Shown here: in pieces, positions 30,990 through 43,329 of the stretch | Layout: every line of letters begins with the position of its first letter | Position numbering within the stretch: the first letter of the stretch is position 1 | Origin: Bidens hawaiensis | Lineage: Eukaryota > Streptophyta > Magnoliopsida > Asterales > Asteraceae | Assembly (NCBI GenBank): GCA_021521415.1 | Contig: JAIQDT010004992.1 | Location: 1-64,000, forward strand | Direction: 5' to 3' | Length of the DNA stretch: 64,000 bases | Notes under the pieces: model-generated | Databases searched by the model: none | The model's input: only the letters and a program-made list of their open reading frames with translations | What the model was told of the DNA's origin: nothing | Made by a program: the position numbers and the translations under genes

Positions 30990-33900
30990 TCTGCACAACT
31001 ATGAACCTCAAACGCGTGGCATACACGAACGGCAAGTTGGAATTGCATAGCTCGATCATAGTCTTCACGCTATTCAAACAAAATATTGTTCTCAAACAAA
31101 ACATCATTGTCGGTCTCTGATAAATTAACAAGCCACATTGTATCTATGACTCGTTTAAAACTAGTCTTCAGCCCTTTAACCAACACGATGACTGCCTCGC
31201 CTGTCTTGTTGTCGTAGTACCCTCGATTAAACGATTGATGAAGATCTTGCAGAAAGGTCTTCACCAACACTCGCTTCGTAGTCTTCGGCGGTTTAACTTT
31301 AAGAACCAGCTTACACCAACCAGTTATAGGATCAATCTCATTGATGTATTTTCAGGTTGGCACATGTGGTTTTAAGAACTTAACTCGTGGTTGACCTCAA
31401 AGAGAAGATGTTGATGAAACCATCCTGCTAGTTGATTTCCACCACGGTTAATGAACGGCCGATTGGCGAGCACCCGCATGTCCCACCTTGGCAGTGAGAG
31501 AAGTACTAGACGCCGTCCCCCCACTTGATAATACAAACTCTAAACTCTGAATCATAAAGCCAAGAGACGATGTCACCTTTAACAGTTTGCACGGCCTTGA
31601 ATGTGGTTTTCTGATTGGCTTTGGCTTGTGCAACAACATCCACTTGTTGTTCTTGATCAACATACCTATAAGCTTCATTGATCTTTGAAGCTCGAGTCTT
31701 GTTGCAACTGTTCTTGAAACAACTCTCTATATCTAGTTCAGACGATCTAGACTCTTTTTCCGACATCTTCTCTTTCTTCTTCGTTGTTTTCTCGAGATGA
31801 TCTTCAGCAGCTTTGACATAATCATCAATGAATGTTGGAACACCCTGATCAACCTTTGAACGATGATATAGATCGGGGTATTCCTCTGCCGTAACTTTTC
31901 CATCTCAATCTCCTCAATTTCATAAATAAACGACGTATTCCCATGTGAAATACTCGTATCAAGCAAAACCTCTTCATCATTTATAACCTCTACATCCTCC
32001 TCAACTTCCAACTCATCCAATTCTTCATCGTTCAGCCCTAATAATAATGAAATCTGATCGTGAGTCAAGGCATGATCTACAAATTCACCTTCTTCAATCT
32101 CATCCGCGTTGGCAGCACTCATCACACCCCTTGTCATAATCCATAAGTAACATGATTTTGGCTTTGATCGACTCGATAGGCTTAACATTAGTTGAGTCTT
32201 GATAAATAGCTATCCACCGATCATTGCCTTCACCACCACCAATTGTACCAGCAGCAGACGAGTCGTGAGCTTGTTTCAGCTCACTTCCGCCGGCACCAGC
32301 CGCATTCGGATGCTTATCTTCATCATAATTTTGAAGCTTCTTTAACGCATCATCTTTGCACGTTAGCTGAAGAATAAGGTCCTCCTGCTCCTTCATCTTC
32401 ACCCCCTGAGCCGCCAAAATCTCACGCAACTCTTTGGTTTCCTTTCGGCAGTATGATACATACCCCGTCAGACGACGTTGATTAGTCATCATCTGTTCTT
32501 GAACTTGACAATTAGCCACCATTTGATTCTCATATAAATGAATCAAGCTCAAAAGCATATCCATCTGATGTGTCGGAGGAAAAGCATGAAACGAGTCTAG
32601 AAGAGGTTGCACCGGGCCCTGTGGACGGCTGATTCTTATAAATGAGACGTCCAAGGGTTGTGTCAGCATCATGGTAGGTATGGGAGAAACCACCGTTGAT
32701 GTTACAGATGGCCTTGGCATTGGAGTTAACACAGATTGAGGGATTAAGCCAAGCCTTGGATCGGAAGTAATGGTCGTCGTCAATGTAAGTGTCGGAGTGC
32801 TAGTAGTAAGCGACACCAACGACCGTTGTGGTGAGACGACCTAGGAACATGTGGACCAAGCTCCACACCCGAACCATGAGTAACACGATGTTTTGGCGGT
32901 TAATCTTGTATTTTGTCCTTGCTCTTTCGATTTTGTTGAGCAACATGTGAGTTAACTGCCTCAACATCAACACGTCAATCATCACCCCTATCATTATCAT
33001 CATCTCCACCATCATCATTACCACCATCGTTCCCACCTGGTCCTTCTTCACGTTCAGAATCTGAGTCATCGTGAATCCAACGATCATCAGAAGGACATTC
33101 ATAAGCCGGATTCGCCAAGTGACCAATCAAGCGTTTGGTTCTTGGACGATCTTCTGGTTCTTTACTACGATAGGTATTCATACCCTTCATAGTCCAACGT
33201 TCATGTGTTACAAATTTAACACATCATCCTTCAAAGTCTGATCAATCACCAGATCAGGAATCAAATCCTGAATAATTAACAATACGAAGCGTGAATACAT
33301 GAGAAATTTGTTGCGACGATTCTTGATCAAACAGTTCTCCTTCAGATGATAAAATATGAGCTCATCAAAAATTGAACGGCTTGTTCAATACTAATGCTGC
33401 AAATGTGGATTGGTAACGATCAAGGTTTTCCGAATAGAATAAGCGTTGATTGTAGCATAATCCGACATTCGTTACATCCACATGCTATAAATGTGGATTA
33501 TAGCATAATCCGACATTAGTTATATCCACCATTGCGTCCCCAAAGGCAGTGTATCAAAGCATGCAGTAAATACTTGTATGGAGCACACAAATATGCCTTC
33601 TTATATTGGGAATGATCAAGGTTTCCCGAATAGAATAAGAGTTGAAATAGGCCACGGATCAACGTCTTATCGAACTCACGTGGACATTCTATGTTGTCAT
33701 CAAATCGTAACACACGACGTATCAAACTGGGAGTAATAGTGATCGTTTGCTTGTTGATCTCATAAACTATATGATTCTCCTATTCCACGTATCTTTTTGT
33801 ATTCCAAAATGTACTAACAACAATGAAATGGATAGATATGTCGGAAGTTATGGCATAGTGTATCATGGAGGGGCGTAGAAAATCAATAATATCGCCAAAT

Positions 33901-34069
33901 ATGTTCTGGTTAGGAAAATTGTCCTGCACAAAAGCACAGATATTGTGCTTTTTTTCTCAAATGGCAATAAGGGAGCAGCTAGAGCCTGTTGTTGTTGTAC
34001 AGGCTGTTGTTCTTGAACCATCGGCTGTGAATCATCAACAGGAACATCTTGCACAATCTCATCAGCCAT
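30990..34069 (-). pseudogene. Element F uncharacterised protein (B/C family)
   Basis: Start ATG at 34069 (MADEIVQDVPVDDSQP, then a Gln/Pro stretch). In shifted frames follow RRVLRFDDNIECPREFDKTL and YLCAPYKYLLHALIHCLWG (33720-33530), NKFLMYSRFVLLIIQDLIPD (near 33290), an Asp/Gly-rich acidic run (33080-32975), a Pro/Thr stretch and KETKELREILAAQGVKMKEQ coiled coil (32450-32390). An acidic EELDELEVEEDVEV block (near 32000) and C-terminal YYDNKTGEAVIVLVKGL (31220-31165) follow. A poly-A frameshift near 33950 and many stops kill it. It has no catalytic motif of RT, protease or integrase. Confidence 0.65.
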
Positions 34070-34071
34070 TT

Positions 34072-34702
34072 CTATAAAAACATAAACCCAAGGATTAGTA
34101 AGAACATACTATTAAACTATTTAAAAGTCTCATAATTTCAATTTTGAAAATTAAATTACAAGTGGAATTTGTTAGCTCATACCTTATGACGAATGGTGTC
34201 ATTCGTAATAACGAATGGCATGATTCATTATATCCAACTTAGGGAATGAGTGACTAACGAATAAATAATAGCGAATGAAACCAAGTGAAGGTTCATTTGT
34301 TATCAAATCACACGAAGGACAGATTCTTAAGATAGATTCAATGAATGGAACAACGAATGGACCTTAGACACGAATGAGTGTCTAATCATTGTCTATAACC
34401 AATAACTTCAAAGATTATCAACTTTGAACTCAAATTGTCAAAGTCAAAATTAAATAAGAACATAAATGGTTAAACATGCAATCAAAATTCAATGAACACA
34501 TGTAAGACGATAAAACAGTGTAACCTAAGCATCAATGGACTCGTATAATCACCGATACACAAACCCAAACAACCATGAAGGTTAAAACACATTATTAGTG
34601 TGAATTTTGTTTATAACTTAAATTCGCTTAAAGAAATGACTAATTAACCTATCAATCATATACGAAAATTGATAAAAATCATCACGTTTTGATCGTCTAT
34701 AC
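34072..34702 (-). other. Putative leader intron of F
   Basis: On the minus strand AAG|GTATAGAC (donor near 34702) and TTTATGTTTTTATAG|AA (acceptor at 34072) bracket about 630 AT-rich bases just before ATG 34069. It contains another ATTCGTTA-type array (34190-34385). Splicing is inferred from the motifs only. Confidence 0.4.
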
Positions 34703-34831
34703 CTTAGGATTCTTAATTACTAATCAAAAGTTGATTTGGTGAAGATCGATTTTCTGAGAAAAATTTGCAAGAGGTTTGCTAGGTTTTGTGAATATCGAGA
34801 TGACCTAATGAACTTATTCGTTCATCTCATG

Positions 34832-35180
34832 TACATTATATATGAAAAAACTTGCACGCATTCCTAGACAAATGAATGAACACATTCGTTAATTCAAAAT
34901 TAACGAATGGTTGATATTCGTTGGTTCATTCGTTAACCCTGCTAACGAATGAACAATAAATTAAATATCATAACGAATCAACTCAGATTTGTTCTTCATT
35001 CGTTATGAATATTAATAACGAATGAGGTCATACGTTATCAGTGTAGCGAAAGCGAATGATGATAACGAATATACTTATTCGTTATCCAAATGAAAAAATT
35101 AATGACCTTCATTCGTTATAAGTATAGATAACGAATGGACTCTATTCGTTATGAATTCTCATAACGAATAGCCAATAAAT
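34832..35180 (-). promoter_or_regulatory. F upstream hairpin array and TATA box
   Basis: There are repeated ATTCGTTAN(4-14)TAACGAAT inverted repeats (for example near 34882-34910, 34930-34950, 35000-35025, 35111-35137 and 35143-35169). They are followed, on the minus strand, by TATATAATGT (about 34842-34833). Confidence 0.65.
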
Positions 35181-35289
35181 AACCAAATTAAAATGCATCG
35201 AAACCCGTGTCCCGATAAACTTTACCTTAAGAAACTTATCACTCGGTGTAAGATGCAATACCTTAACGCGCTCTGCATTCAAAACAAAT

Positions 35290-36636
35290 AAATTAAATCC
35301 AAATAAATTAAATCAATTAAATAAATGAATTAAATAAGTAAAAAGTTAGGAAAATCCTTTTTGGTATTTTCTATTTCACAATTTACCCTTTTGCTCGAAA
35401 ATCTAAAATAAAGTAGAAAACAAAAATAGAAAACACAATATTTTTACATTTTTGAATTAAAAAGCAAATAAAACAAAGACAAATATGAAAACTATTCTAC
35501 AAAAGCAGTACATATTTTTGTGAGTGGAGCAAAGAATCATATTGTCCAAATCGCCCTTCCATCACAGTTTTGTATTTCAACGTTATTATGACTGGTGTTA
35601 AGTCGGTCATTGATATTGTTGTCCACTTAAATCTTATGACAAACCTTCGATTATTTTTGAGATATGATTTAATATTCAATTCGCACATATTATCATAAAC
35701 TATTAGCCTCTAATCTCGGTTCAGGCTTAGTTTGACTTTTACCATGTCACACCAACTTGACTTAAACCATTATGCTGTTGATCAAAATATAGATATTTGT
35801 AGATTTATTAGCAATCTAAGCTCATAATCCCCACTACAAGGTATACCTCCGTTATCAAGCAATACACCAAGCTTCATTTACTATGAATGAGTATGCACGA
35901 GTTCATCTGTAGGCTTACATACATTGTATCCCATGGGTCTGTTTCTTAATGGTATTAACAAACGCGCAAGGGACGAGCAATTTATGACTAACAGCGGATT
36001 TTGATCAAGTTTAATGACTTTGGGTTTTCTCTAAAAGCTTTTGAAATATTCATGTTTATGAATAACCAGATACTTAAGCCACATACAGACTCACAGTGTC
36101 CAGAAACCGGATGCATTCCATCAATACAAGATTTGAGATCATAAGACCATACACCATTGCAGTGTTAACCGTAAACCAGGTACAATTTATTTAGAATTTT
36201 TTTTTTTGTGATCAACTAGACATAAGGCTTGAGTATGACAGACGATTACATTTCTGCCTTCATTAACAAAACTTTTGGAAGAGACTACACCTCTTTCAAG
36301 TAGGCAGTTCATTATGTTTATATCATATACTTTATCTTAACAGTTTGTTTAAGACCCATCAACGCACCAATGCAGTTAAGAACTCAGTCTTTTAAGCTTA
36401 TTTATTTCTGGATATGTGACTAGATGATCATTGTACTATCATTTTCTCTTTTTGCTTCAAAATTCATTTTTGAGGAGCATTTAAAATTCAGTCACCCCAG
36501 TCACTTTCAGTTTATAGATAAATAGCTATCTTATAAATCTAAAACTAGATATTTGGACCAAACATGTAAACATGTTCCCCAAACTTACATAACCAACATA
36601 GTTTTTAGCGAAAGAATTAAATAAAAACACACAACA
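35290..36636 (-). mobile_element. Probable 3' LTR of element J
   Basis: On the minus strand CTGGGGAGAT is followed by TGTTGTGTGTTTTTATT at 36636, a good polypurine tract/LTR start. The left limit is arbitrary. No ORF is visible and a second LTR copy is not in the window to confirm it. Confidence 0.35.
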
Positions 36637-36783
36637 ATCTCCCCAGTTACTATCTCGAATATCTACAAGTAAATATCAGGACCAAACATATATACAAGTA
36701 TATGTCCTTTAAATTGATTAACTGGCATAACTTTAAGAAATAAAGTGCAAAATAGTTTTTGAGATTTTTGAAATATTTGAATA

Positions 36784-36898
36784 CTTTTGGCTTTTCTCTA
36801 TATATACTGAAATCACAATATTTTTGTATTTTCAAATTTTTAATGTTTTTGGATTTTCTCTATACATACATAAAATCACAATATTTTTGTATTTTTCA
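36784..36898. repeat. Tandem duplication of about 60 bp
   Basis: Two copies of TTTTCTCTATA...AATCACAATATTTTTGTATTTT, at 36784-36834 and 36845-36898, lie in the 3' untranslated part of element J. Confidence 0.75.
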
Positions 36899-37083
36899 TT
36901 ATCTCCCCCAAAAACCAAAACCATAATTTTAATAATGAATCCAAAATAAACTAAACAAAATATAATTTATTATCCGAGCTTACGGATATCAGCAAGAGTT
37001 TTCAATCCGTTTAAACCAAGCAAAAAAGTTAAAGCGAGATTTATTAAAAGCAGGAGAGTTGTACAGGTAAATAGATCAGCTTT

Positions 37084-37712
37084 CTAAAAATCCTTGTGCA
37101 TCTTTTCAAGATCAATTAATTTCATTTCAAAACAATCACGAATAAAAAGGATATCCGATTTCGATATGCTTCGTCTTAGATTATTGTACGGGGTTCTTGG
37201 TGTACTAATAGAAGGAGGGTTATCAATAAAAATGGGACTAGTAAGAAACCTCAAACCGTAATCCCGCAAGTGCTGCTGAATCCAAAGAACATGTGAACAG
37301 AACTCGAGGCTGCCACATACTCTGCATCTGCGGTTGAAGTGGAGACCGTTGTCTGCTTCTTCCACTGCCAGGAAACAAGCAAGCTTCCTTGAAATTGACA
37401 ACCCACTATAGTAGATTTGAAATTGATCTTGCATCCTCCTTAATGAGAATTGGAAAATGCAGTGAGTTCAAAGCTATCATCCTTTGGATACCATAACCCA
37501 GTGTCAGGATTACCCCTCAGATAGTGAAGTATACATTTAACCGCCGCCAGGTGAGTCACTCGAGGACTCGATTGGTACATGGCACATAAACAAACAACAA
37601 ACATGATATCAGGACGAGAAGCAGTTAAATACATTAAAGAACCAATCATAGCTCGGTAAAGGGATGGATCAACGGTATCCTCCAATTCACCCGGTGACAA
37701 ATTGTGACCCAC
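37084..37712 (-). pseudogene. J RNase H region
   Basis: YRAMIGSLMYLTASRPDIMF, VTHLAAVKCILHYLRGNPD and TGLWYPKDDSFELTAFSNSH (37650-37443) are hallmark SIRE-type blocks between RT and RNase H; DADY of the active site is replaced by SNSH. The rest (37434-37084) reads in a wrong frame and ends in IDLEKMHKDF. It is inactive. Confidence 0.8.
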
Positions 37713-38520
37713 GGGAAGAGCATCGAAGGGATTTTTCAGGTAGTTGTCTTTAATCGACTCAAGACATCGTTCACATAGTTTGTCTGATGAATAAAAATTC
37801 CAGCGTCGGAATGATGAACCTGCAACCCTAAGAAGAAATTCATCTCCCCCATTGAGTTCATTTCAAATATCGTCTACATCGACTTCTCTAAGTACTTACA
37901 CAACTTGTCGTTTGTAGAACCAAATATGATGTTATCGACATATATCTGGACGAGGAGCAAATCGTCATTAACATTCTTATAAAACAGTGATCGGTCAGCT
38001 TTAAGTGTTTCAAGGAAACCCCATCAACCAAATCATTTGCTATAAGATAATTCATCTTTCTATCATGAATGTGACCCATACGCCTATGCCACAGAATCAA
38101 GTCTTTCTCAGTTTGTTTTGAGACAAAACACGTTTCAACCGAAGTAGTTACCTTAGAAGTCATATTTAGAACATAAATATCATTTAACCGAGGAGATTAC
38201 ATAACTACCATGTCTTCTGGAATGACATATCCGGGTTTGAGTATTATACACTCCTTGTCAGTAAATTCATTGGTATACCTCTTATCACAAATTTGAGATA
38301 CACTTAATAGATTGTGATCCACTTTATCACAATAATTAACTTTTTCAAATGTAATACGACCATTTGAAACATCTCCTTATTTTGTAATCATTCCCTTAGA
38401 ATTACCCGGAAAAGCTACATACACTCCTTGAATATTCTTAACATTTGATAAAAGGTTGATGTGGCCTGTAATATGACGAGAGCATCCACTATCCATAATC
38501 AGTTTTCACCAGATATAGTC
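37713..38520 (-). pseudogene. J protease/pre-integrase fused to RT by deletion
   Basis: DSGCSRHITGHINLLSN (about 38490-38440) is the protease motif, followed by LSVSQICDKRY and the pre-integrase LWHRRMGHIHDRKMNYLIAN (38095-38035). Immediately after VDGVSLKHLKL the sequence becomes the RT segment NVNDDLLLVQIYVDNIIFGS, with YVDN in place of YVDD. Several stops interrupt it. Confidence 0.8.
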
Positions 38521-38783
38521 TTGGATAAACTATGCACACATAGGTAAGATGATTAGTTCAAAAAGGCAGCCCATGCCTCAATTTTGGGCACCTCTTTAGT
38601 TTCACTTGTAGAGTTAATTTTGACAGAATCCAAATGTGGTTTAGCTGCTTGTGAAAAAGTCACGGGTCCTTTCGACTTACGTCTCAAATATGCAGCTTGA
38701 ACTACATTTGTGTTGACATTCTTACAAATTGGTTACGTAGGAACAAATTTGGGTTTTACATTACTCGTGCACTCATCAACATA
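38521..38783 (-). pseudogene. J gag C-terminal remnant
   Basis: Decayed sequence upstream of the protease motif has no intact knuckle. Its position and the Lys/Asn-rich composition are the only evidence. It is truncated at the junction with element I. Confidence 0.4.
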
Positions 38784-39750
38784 AATTATCAAGGTATTCT
38801 TTTTACCATTTATAGTCTTCAAGAACATGAGTGAATCATGAATGTTGTTAATCATCAACCTTGATGTATTGAGTTAAAGTGATAAAACATTTTTCATCAG
38901 AGGATAATTGCAAAATAACCATGTACTTTTACCAAACTAAATCACATGTTTAATATAATCAGTAAGTAAAACAAAGCTTCTTCATAAAAATTAGATAGTA
39001 AATGAAGTTTAGTTCGTAATGAGCATAGTCATGAACATTAACAGAGATGAAGATAACAAACACATGATCAAACTAGAACAATCTAACCAAATGTGGATGA
39101 ATCTTCCTTCTTCAATGGTGATGGATGATGATGATTGTAACCTCAAAGCCTTCAAACTCTTCACAATACCTTCAATATGAGTGTAAAGTGGATGTTTTTA
39201 TAAGATAAACTCGTATAGAACTCTATTCAAGCACACTTGTTGAATGCAACATTCTTCACTATTTATACGCAATCTGGGAAGCCAGACACAACCCCGTGCT
39301 CTATGTGGAACGCCCATGTGTCCATCTGTCCTCTCACATTAAATGCTCAATTAGATCGTACATGCTGACCTACCATGGGGCGTGCTTCGTGAGGCACGGC
39401 CCCGTGTTTTTGGTGTCTTGTTATATTTTCTTTTGTCTTTTCTGAAAGGTGACCACAGCCCTATGTCTTCAGAGGCATGACCCCCATGTCCATATGTCCA
39501 GTATTATTTCTTGCACAGTAAATCATGGGGGCGTGTTCCATGAGGCATGAGAGCGTGTTTCATTGTTTTCTTGGGTTTTCTGTGATTTTTCTTTGGCTTT
39601 TCGTTCGTTTCTTCATTTGAGGCCTGGGCTTACCTGAAATACATTTTAACATGGTAGGTATCTATTTGAAATATATTATTTTGATAGAAGTTGTAGTTTT
39701 TAGAGTTTACTTGATGTTAAAAAGATGTATATTTTTATATACATCAAACA
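38784..39750 (-). mobile_element. I 3' LTR, truncated
   Basis: It matches 49240-50227 of the 5' LTR throughout. It starts TGTTTGATGTATATAAAAA after the polypurine tract and stops at the junction with element J, so about 830 bp of the LTR end are missing. Confidence 0.85.
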
Positions 39751-39765
39751 TCTCCACACTTGAAC

Positions 39766-41480
39766 CTTGCTAATCCTCAAGCAAGCTATTTATAAATATT
39801 CTCTATAAATAGCAAGTTAGGACCATAGCACAAACATCCTCAATAGAGTTCCAAGAAAATGGGAACAAAATAACCAACCTTTAATCATAGGAATATACGT
39901 AGTGATATATAGAAAGGCGATTTGTTTTTATGAGCTTCTGTTTATGCAAAATGTCACGTTCTTACAACTTTCATTCACACTCGGTTTATATCTGATCATA
40001 CATGTGATGTACGTATTTGAACATTCTTAGCCAAAATATGACCTGCGATAAATAAGCTTGCAACAAGTTCAAATCTCCACCTTTGTGAAGGGTTGCATAG
40101 ATAAGTAGGGATTTGGTAATTTGTGGTGGTTCAAGGGTTTCGGTTAATGATGGTGAGGATGGTAAATACAACTTCTGCTAATTTTCCGGGAGTCTTAATA
40201 TGTCTTCAATGAATGGCTCCTTTCTCCCGATTGCTTACATTATTATTATTTATTTATTTTACAAACCTAGTGACTCTTTTAAGATTAGATCATCAAGACC
40301 AGTTTTGTCAAGGATGTGAATTATTTCTTCCTCAATCCTGTTCTGAACGTAACTTCCAACTCTAATGAATCGTTCGACTTCGACCCTAATAGCCCCCACC
40401 TTCATTAGTTCGGTATATTCATGTTGAGACTGATTTTGACTTTTTCTGCATCTTCCTACGTGGGACTAGTTTCCGCACCCTAAACATCGTTCGTATCTTT
40501 TTAATCTTTTTTTATTGCACTTTTCGAAATTCCATAGATTGGTGGCCTTTATTCATTTTGGCGCCACTTTTTACTCACCTCATTGTTAAAGAGAAAGATT
40601 ATCTCCCTAAATTCTCGAAAGAATGCATTTCCAGTTCTTTAGATTCTACCGGTAAAAGACCAGTGTTGTATTTTACCTGGGAGAGGGATAAAATGGTGAG
40701 GTTTTTGTTTGTTGTGATTTGGAGAATGATTTGAGAGAATAATATTACCCTTTTCATTATACAATGCTTCGGCGGTCTTGAAAAGAAAACTTGAGACAAC
40801 TTCTAAATCACACGAAACATATGACTCCCTCAATGCTTCCGAAAAATATTTATATGGCTTGAGGTTTATCTCACAGTAACGGAGGGATTGGGTATAAACG
40901 CCATATTTTGCATAAATTTATTCTCAATATTACAAAACTTCTTTTTTACTTTCACTTTTTAGTTATAGTAGATTTTTAGTTGGTTATTTGCAAAAAATGT
41001 TCTTAGATTTTCTTATTGTTTTGTCATAAAAATAGTCTTTATTTTCAACAAAATTTTTTTGTTATTAAAGAATCTTATAATTAGTTGAAATAGCAATTGG
41101 TCAAGTAATATCCCTCCCCACATTTGAATCTCACATTGTCCTCAATGTGAAAAGATACTTAAATAGATTCATAATAAGATTCATATGAAGTATGGTGGGT
41201 GAAATGGAAAGGAACTTCCCTACGGCCTAACGAAATTTCGACAGAGCATCCCCTGTCTTTCGTCTGTTATCCTGTAGTGTACCTAAATAATAAAAATTGC
41301 ACACAACCAACAAACAACCAAGGCATACTAGTACTGAAAATTGGGTATAAAATCATCCGTAGCCTGTCCACATGAGCTAATTAAGTCTACAATCAAATGT
41401 CTCGGCACACCCAGCCGTAATAAGTAACAAACAAACAACCAATTAGAATTGTCTCAAACATGCATAATGATAAATAATAT
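39766..41480 (-). mobile_element. I 3' internal region, no recognisable gene
   Basis: AT-rich sequence between the post-pol ORF and the polypurine tract. Short frames (for example 40171-39986) have no family features. I see nothing functional. Confidence 0.5.
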
Positions 41481-41489
41481 CAGAAAGTA

Positions 41490-42807
41490 CTACCACCCAA
41501 GACCATGCGCATACCCAGACTACCATCGCCGTCGCTCGTTAGTTACCTGGATGCTCCGGGTCAAAGGGTCCCCAGTTCCGATCTGTACGCTCACCTAACT
41601 GATGAATCTCCCGCCTCGTTTCCGCGTACTCTGCGGCACGTTGTGCGTCAGATGCAACAATCTGCCTTGATAACCTGTCAAAAGAAGCAGTAGTGTGAGT
41701 CTAGAACTGGTCAATAAGCCCATTTAGCCCCTCGAAAGAGTACTGACTATGATATGACGAACTGGGTCCGGCTCTTGATGATGATGGGTAGCGCTGCTCA
41801 GAGTAAGTGCGGCAGCGGGTCTATCGTGGTGGCTATCCAGGCTTCCTCTCTTGTATATCCTGAATGTTCATCTAAGCAGGGTCCTCAGTATCACAGATCT
41901 GGTTGAGGCCATCCTGAAAACTTCACTGTGGTGGGTTTCGGTTAATCAACTGGACCATTTCCATGCTGATACAGAGGTTGAGCTCGAGTGGTATTGGGCT
42001 CGGGCTAATTGTTCCTTCTATGTCTGCACCATAAGCTTTGTAGACCTTGTATATTCATGCACCACCAAAGATTGGGGTATTCGGGCTTTTTGCATTTGCA
42101 TTTGTTTTGAACAAATGACAGAACAGGTACATGATGCTACATGGTACATCGTTCTTGATGCAATAAAGGGCCCATAAATCTCTCAATGCCACGACCCCCT
42201 TATTCTGACCACGCTGAGTGATAGTGTGTCTCAGTAGACGGTGAATGTACCGCATCAACGGGTCGCGTAAGGTAGTGCTCTTGGTTCTGATTGGATGATA
42301 CTATTTATCCCCATAACTCAACTGTTCCCATGCTTGTATCATGTTGTTTTCTGGTTCACTTGTTTCCTAACCATTTTCATCCACAAAAGTCATCCCGGCC
42401 TCATACCATAGAGGAGAGTTAGTTTCATCGGTCGTGTAAATGACCAAATCGATCCCCAATTGTGTGACAGAAGTATTATATCATGCCCCACCGATTCTAA
42501 ACTCAATAGTCTCTTCATCCCCCATGTATATGTCCTTCGTTTTAATTGAGAACGAGGCTAAAATTTCCTTAGTTAATTCGGTTACTGATTTTCCCTTTTG
42601 TCTGAGAACATGCGCCCATGGACCTTTCATGAACTTTTTGTATTTTCCCAATTGGTTTACTCGCTGCAACGTCTTGGTACATGCATAGAAGTACGGTTCT
42701 GGTTGTCGGTTGTTTAAACGCCCCAATCTTTGTCGGGCGATCCTATCTCGCATCGTGTTCTCGGGGAAAAATAAGAAAGCATGCTCGTCATCCTCATATT
42801 AAGCCAT
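41490..42807 (-). pseudogene. I post-pol ORF (Athila ORF/env-like position)
   Basis: The start ATG at 42807 lies directly after TTCTAAAATTGCAG, a good splice acceptor, but codon 3 is a stop. Then come EDDEHAFLFFPENTMRDRIA (broken), KKFMKGPWAHVLRQKGKSVT (42640-42580) and RYIHRLLRHTITQRGQNKGV (near 42250-42190) with WALYCIKNDVPCSIMYLFCH. A Gln/Arg-rich coiled-coil tail follows (AQRAAEYAETRREIHQLGER, about 41640-41580). The RYIHRLL...LWAL part resembles the Arabidopsis Athila ORF1 family. Expression from a spliced RNA is inferred. Confidence 0.65.
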
Positions 42808-43329
42808 CTGCAATTTTAGAACAAAATTAGGCAGATAATCAAGAAAATTTACTGAAAATATGGAAGAGACAGTGAAGCACGGCCCCGTGCTTTTAGAGGC
42901 ACGACCCCATGTTTATGAGGTTTTGGCAGATTTGACCACTTTGACCAAATTTGACTTTTTGTTGACCACGGGGCGTGTTTTGGATAAACACAGCCTGTGT
43001 TTTTAACCCTAATTAAGAAAATGTTGAGATTCGAACTTGCATTTCCACCCGGTTCTTGAGAAATATCATCTGGGTTCAATTTTCATGGTATGGTTTGTTA
43101 AAAACCCGAACCCGAATGATATTTTTCATAAACCCTTTCAATCCTTAGTTCTAATCGTGTCAAACCTTTTTCAACAAATCAAAAACCCTAGACTATAACA
43201 ATTAATCATCCTATTTTCTGGGGTTTAACTCGATTCAACAACAAACGGGCATGAATATCAAATTTAGTGCCCGATTTTGACCTGGAATGATGAATTAGAC
43301 TTATAGTATCATCAAATAAACATACCTTT

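Larger units (their letters stand above)
29399..35290 (-). mobile_element. Element F: LTR retroelement with uncharacterised ORF and hairpin arrays
   Basis: On the minus strand there is a promoter region with ATTCGTTA hairpins (35180-34840), a leader with intron-like features, an ORF from 34069 to about 30990, and a 3' LTR (30928 to 29399). That LTR is interrupted by a solo LTR. The LTR start TGTTAGTGCACGG equals that of element A. No PBS or pol is seen. The 5' region does not share the LTR start, so F may be recombinant. Confidence 0.6.
36637..38783 (-). mobile_element. Element J: internally deleted SIRE-type copia
   Basis: On the minus strand: protease/pre-integrase (38520-37990), then directly RT (37985-37713), RNase H (37712-37084) and a 3' untranslated part with polypurine tracts (36912-36901 and 36645-36638). 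All of integrase and the first half of RT are deleted. It abuts the truncated LTR of element I at 38784. Confidence 0.8.

Noticed and set aside
34840..35290. Complete 5' LTR for element F
   Set aside because: It has hairpins and a TATA box but neither the TGTTAGTGCACGG start nor a PBS, so I describe it only as a promoter region.
37084..37434. 116-codon minus frame with several Cys
   Set aside because: It is the RNase H region of element J read in a wrong frame.
41505..41693. Plus-strand short frame near 41.5 kb
   Set aside because: The minus strand there encodes the Gln/Arg-rich tail of the Athila post-pol ORF, which fits better.
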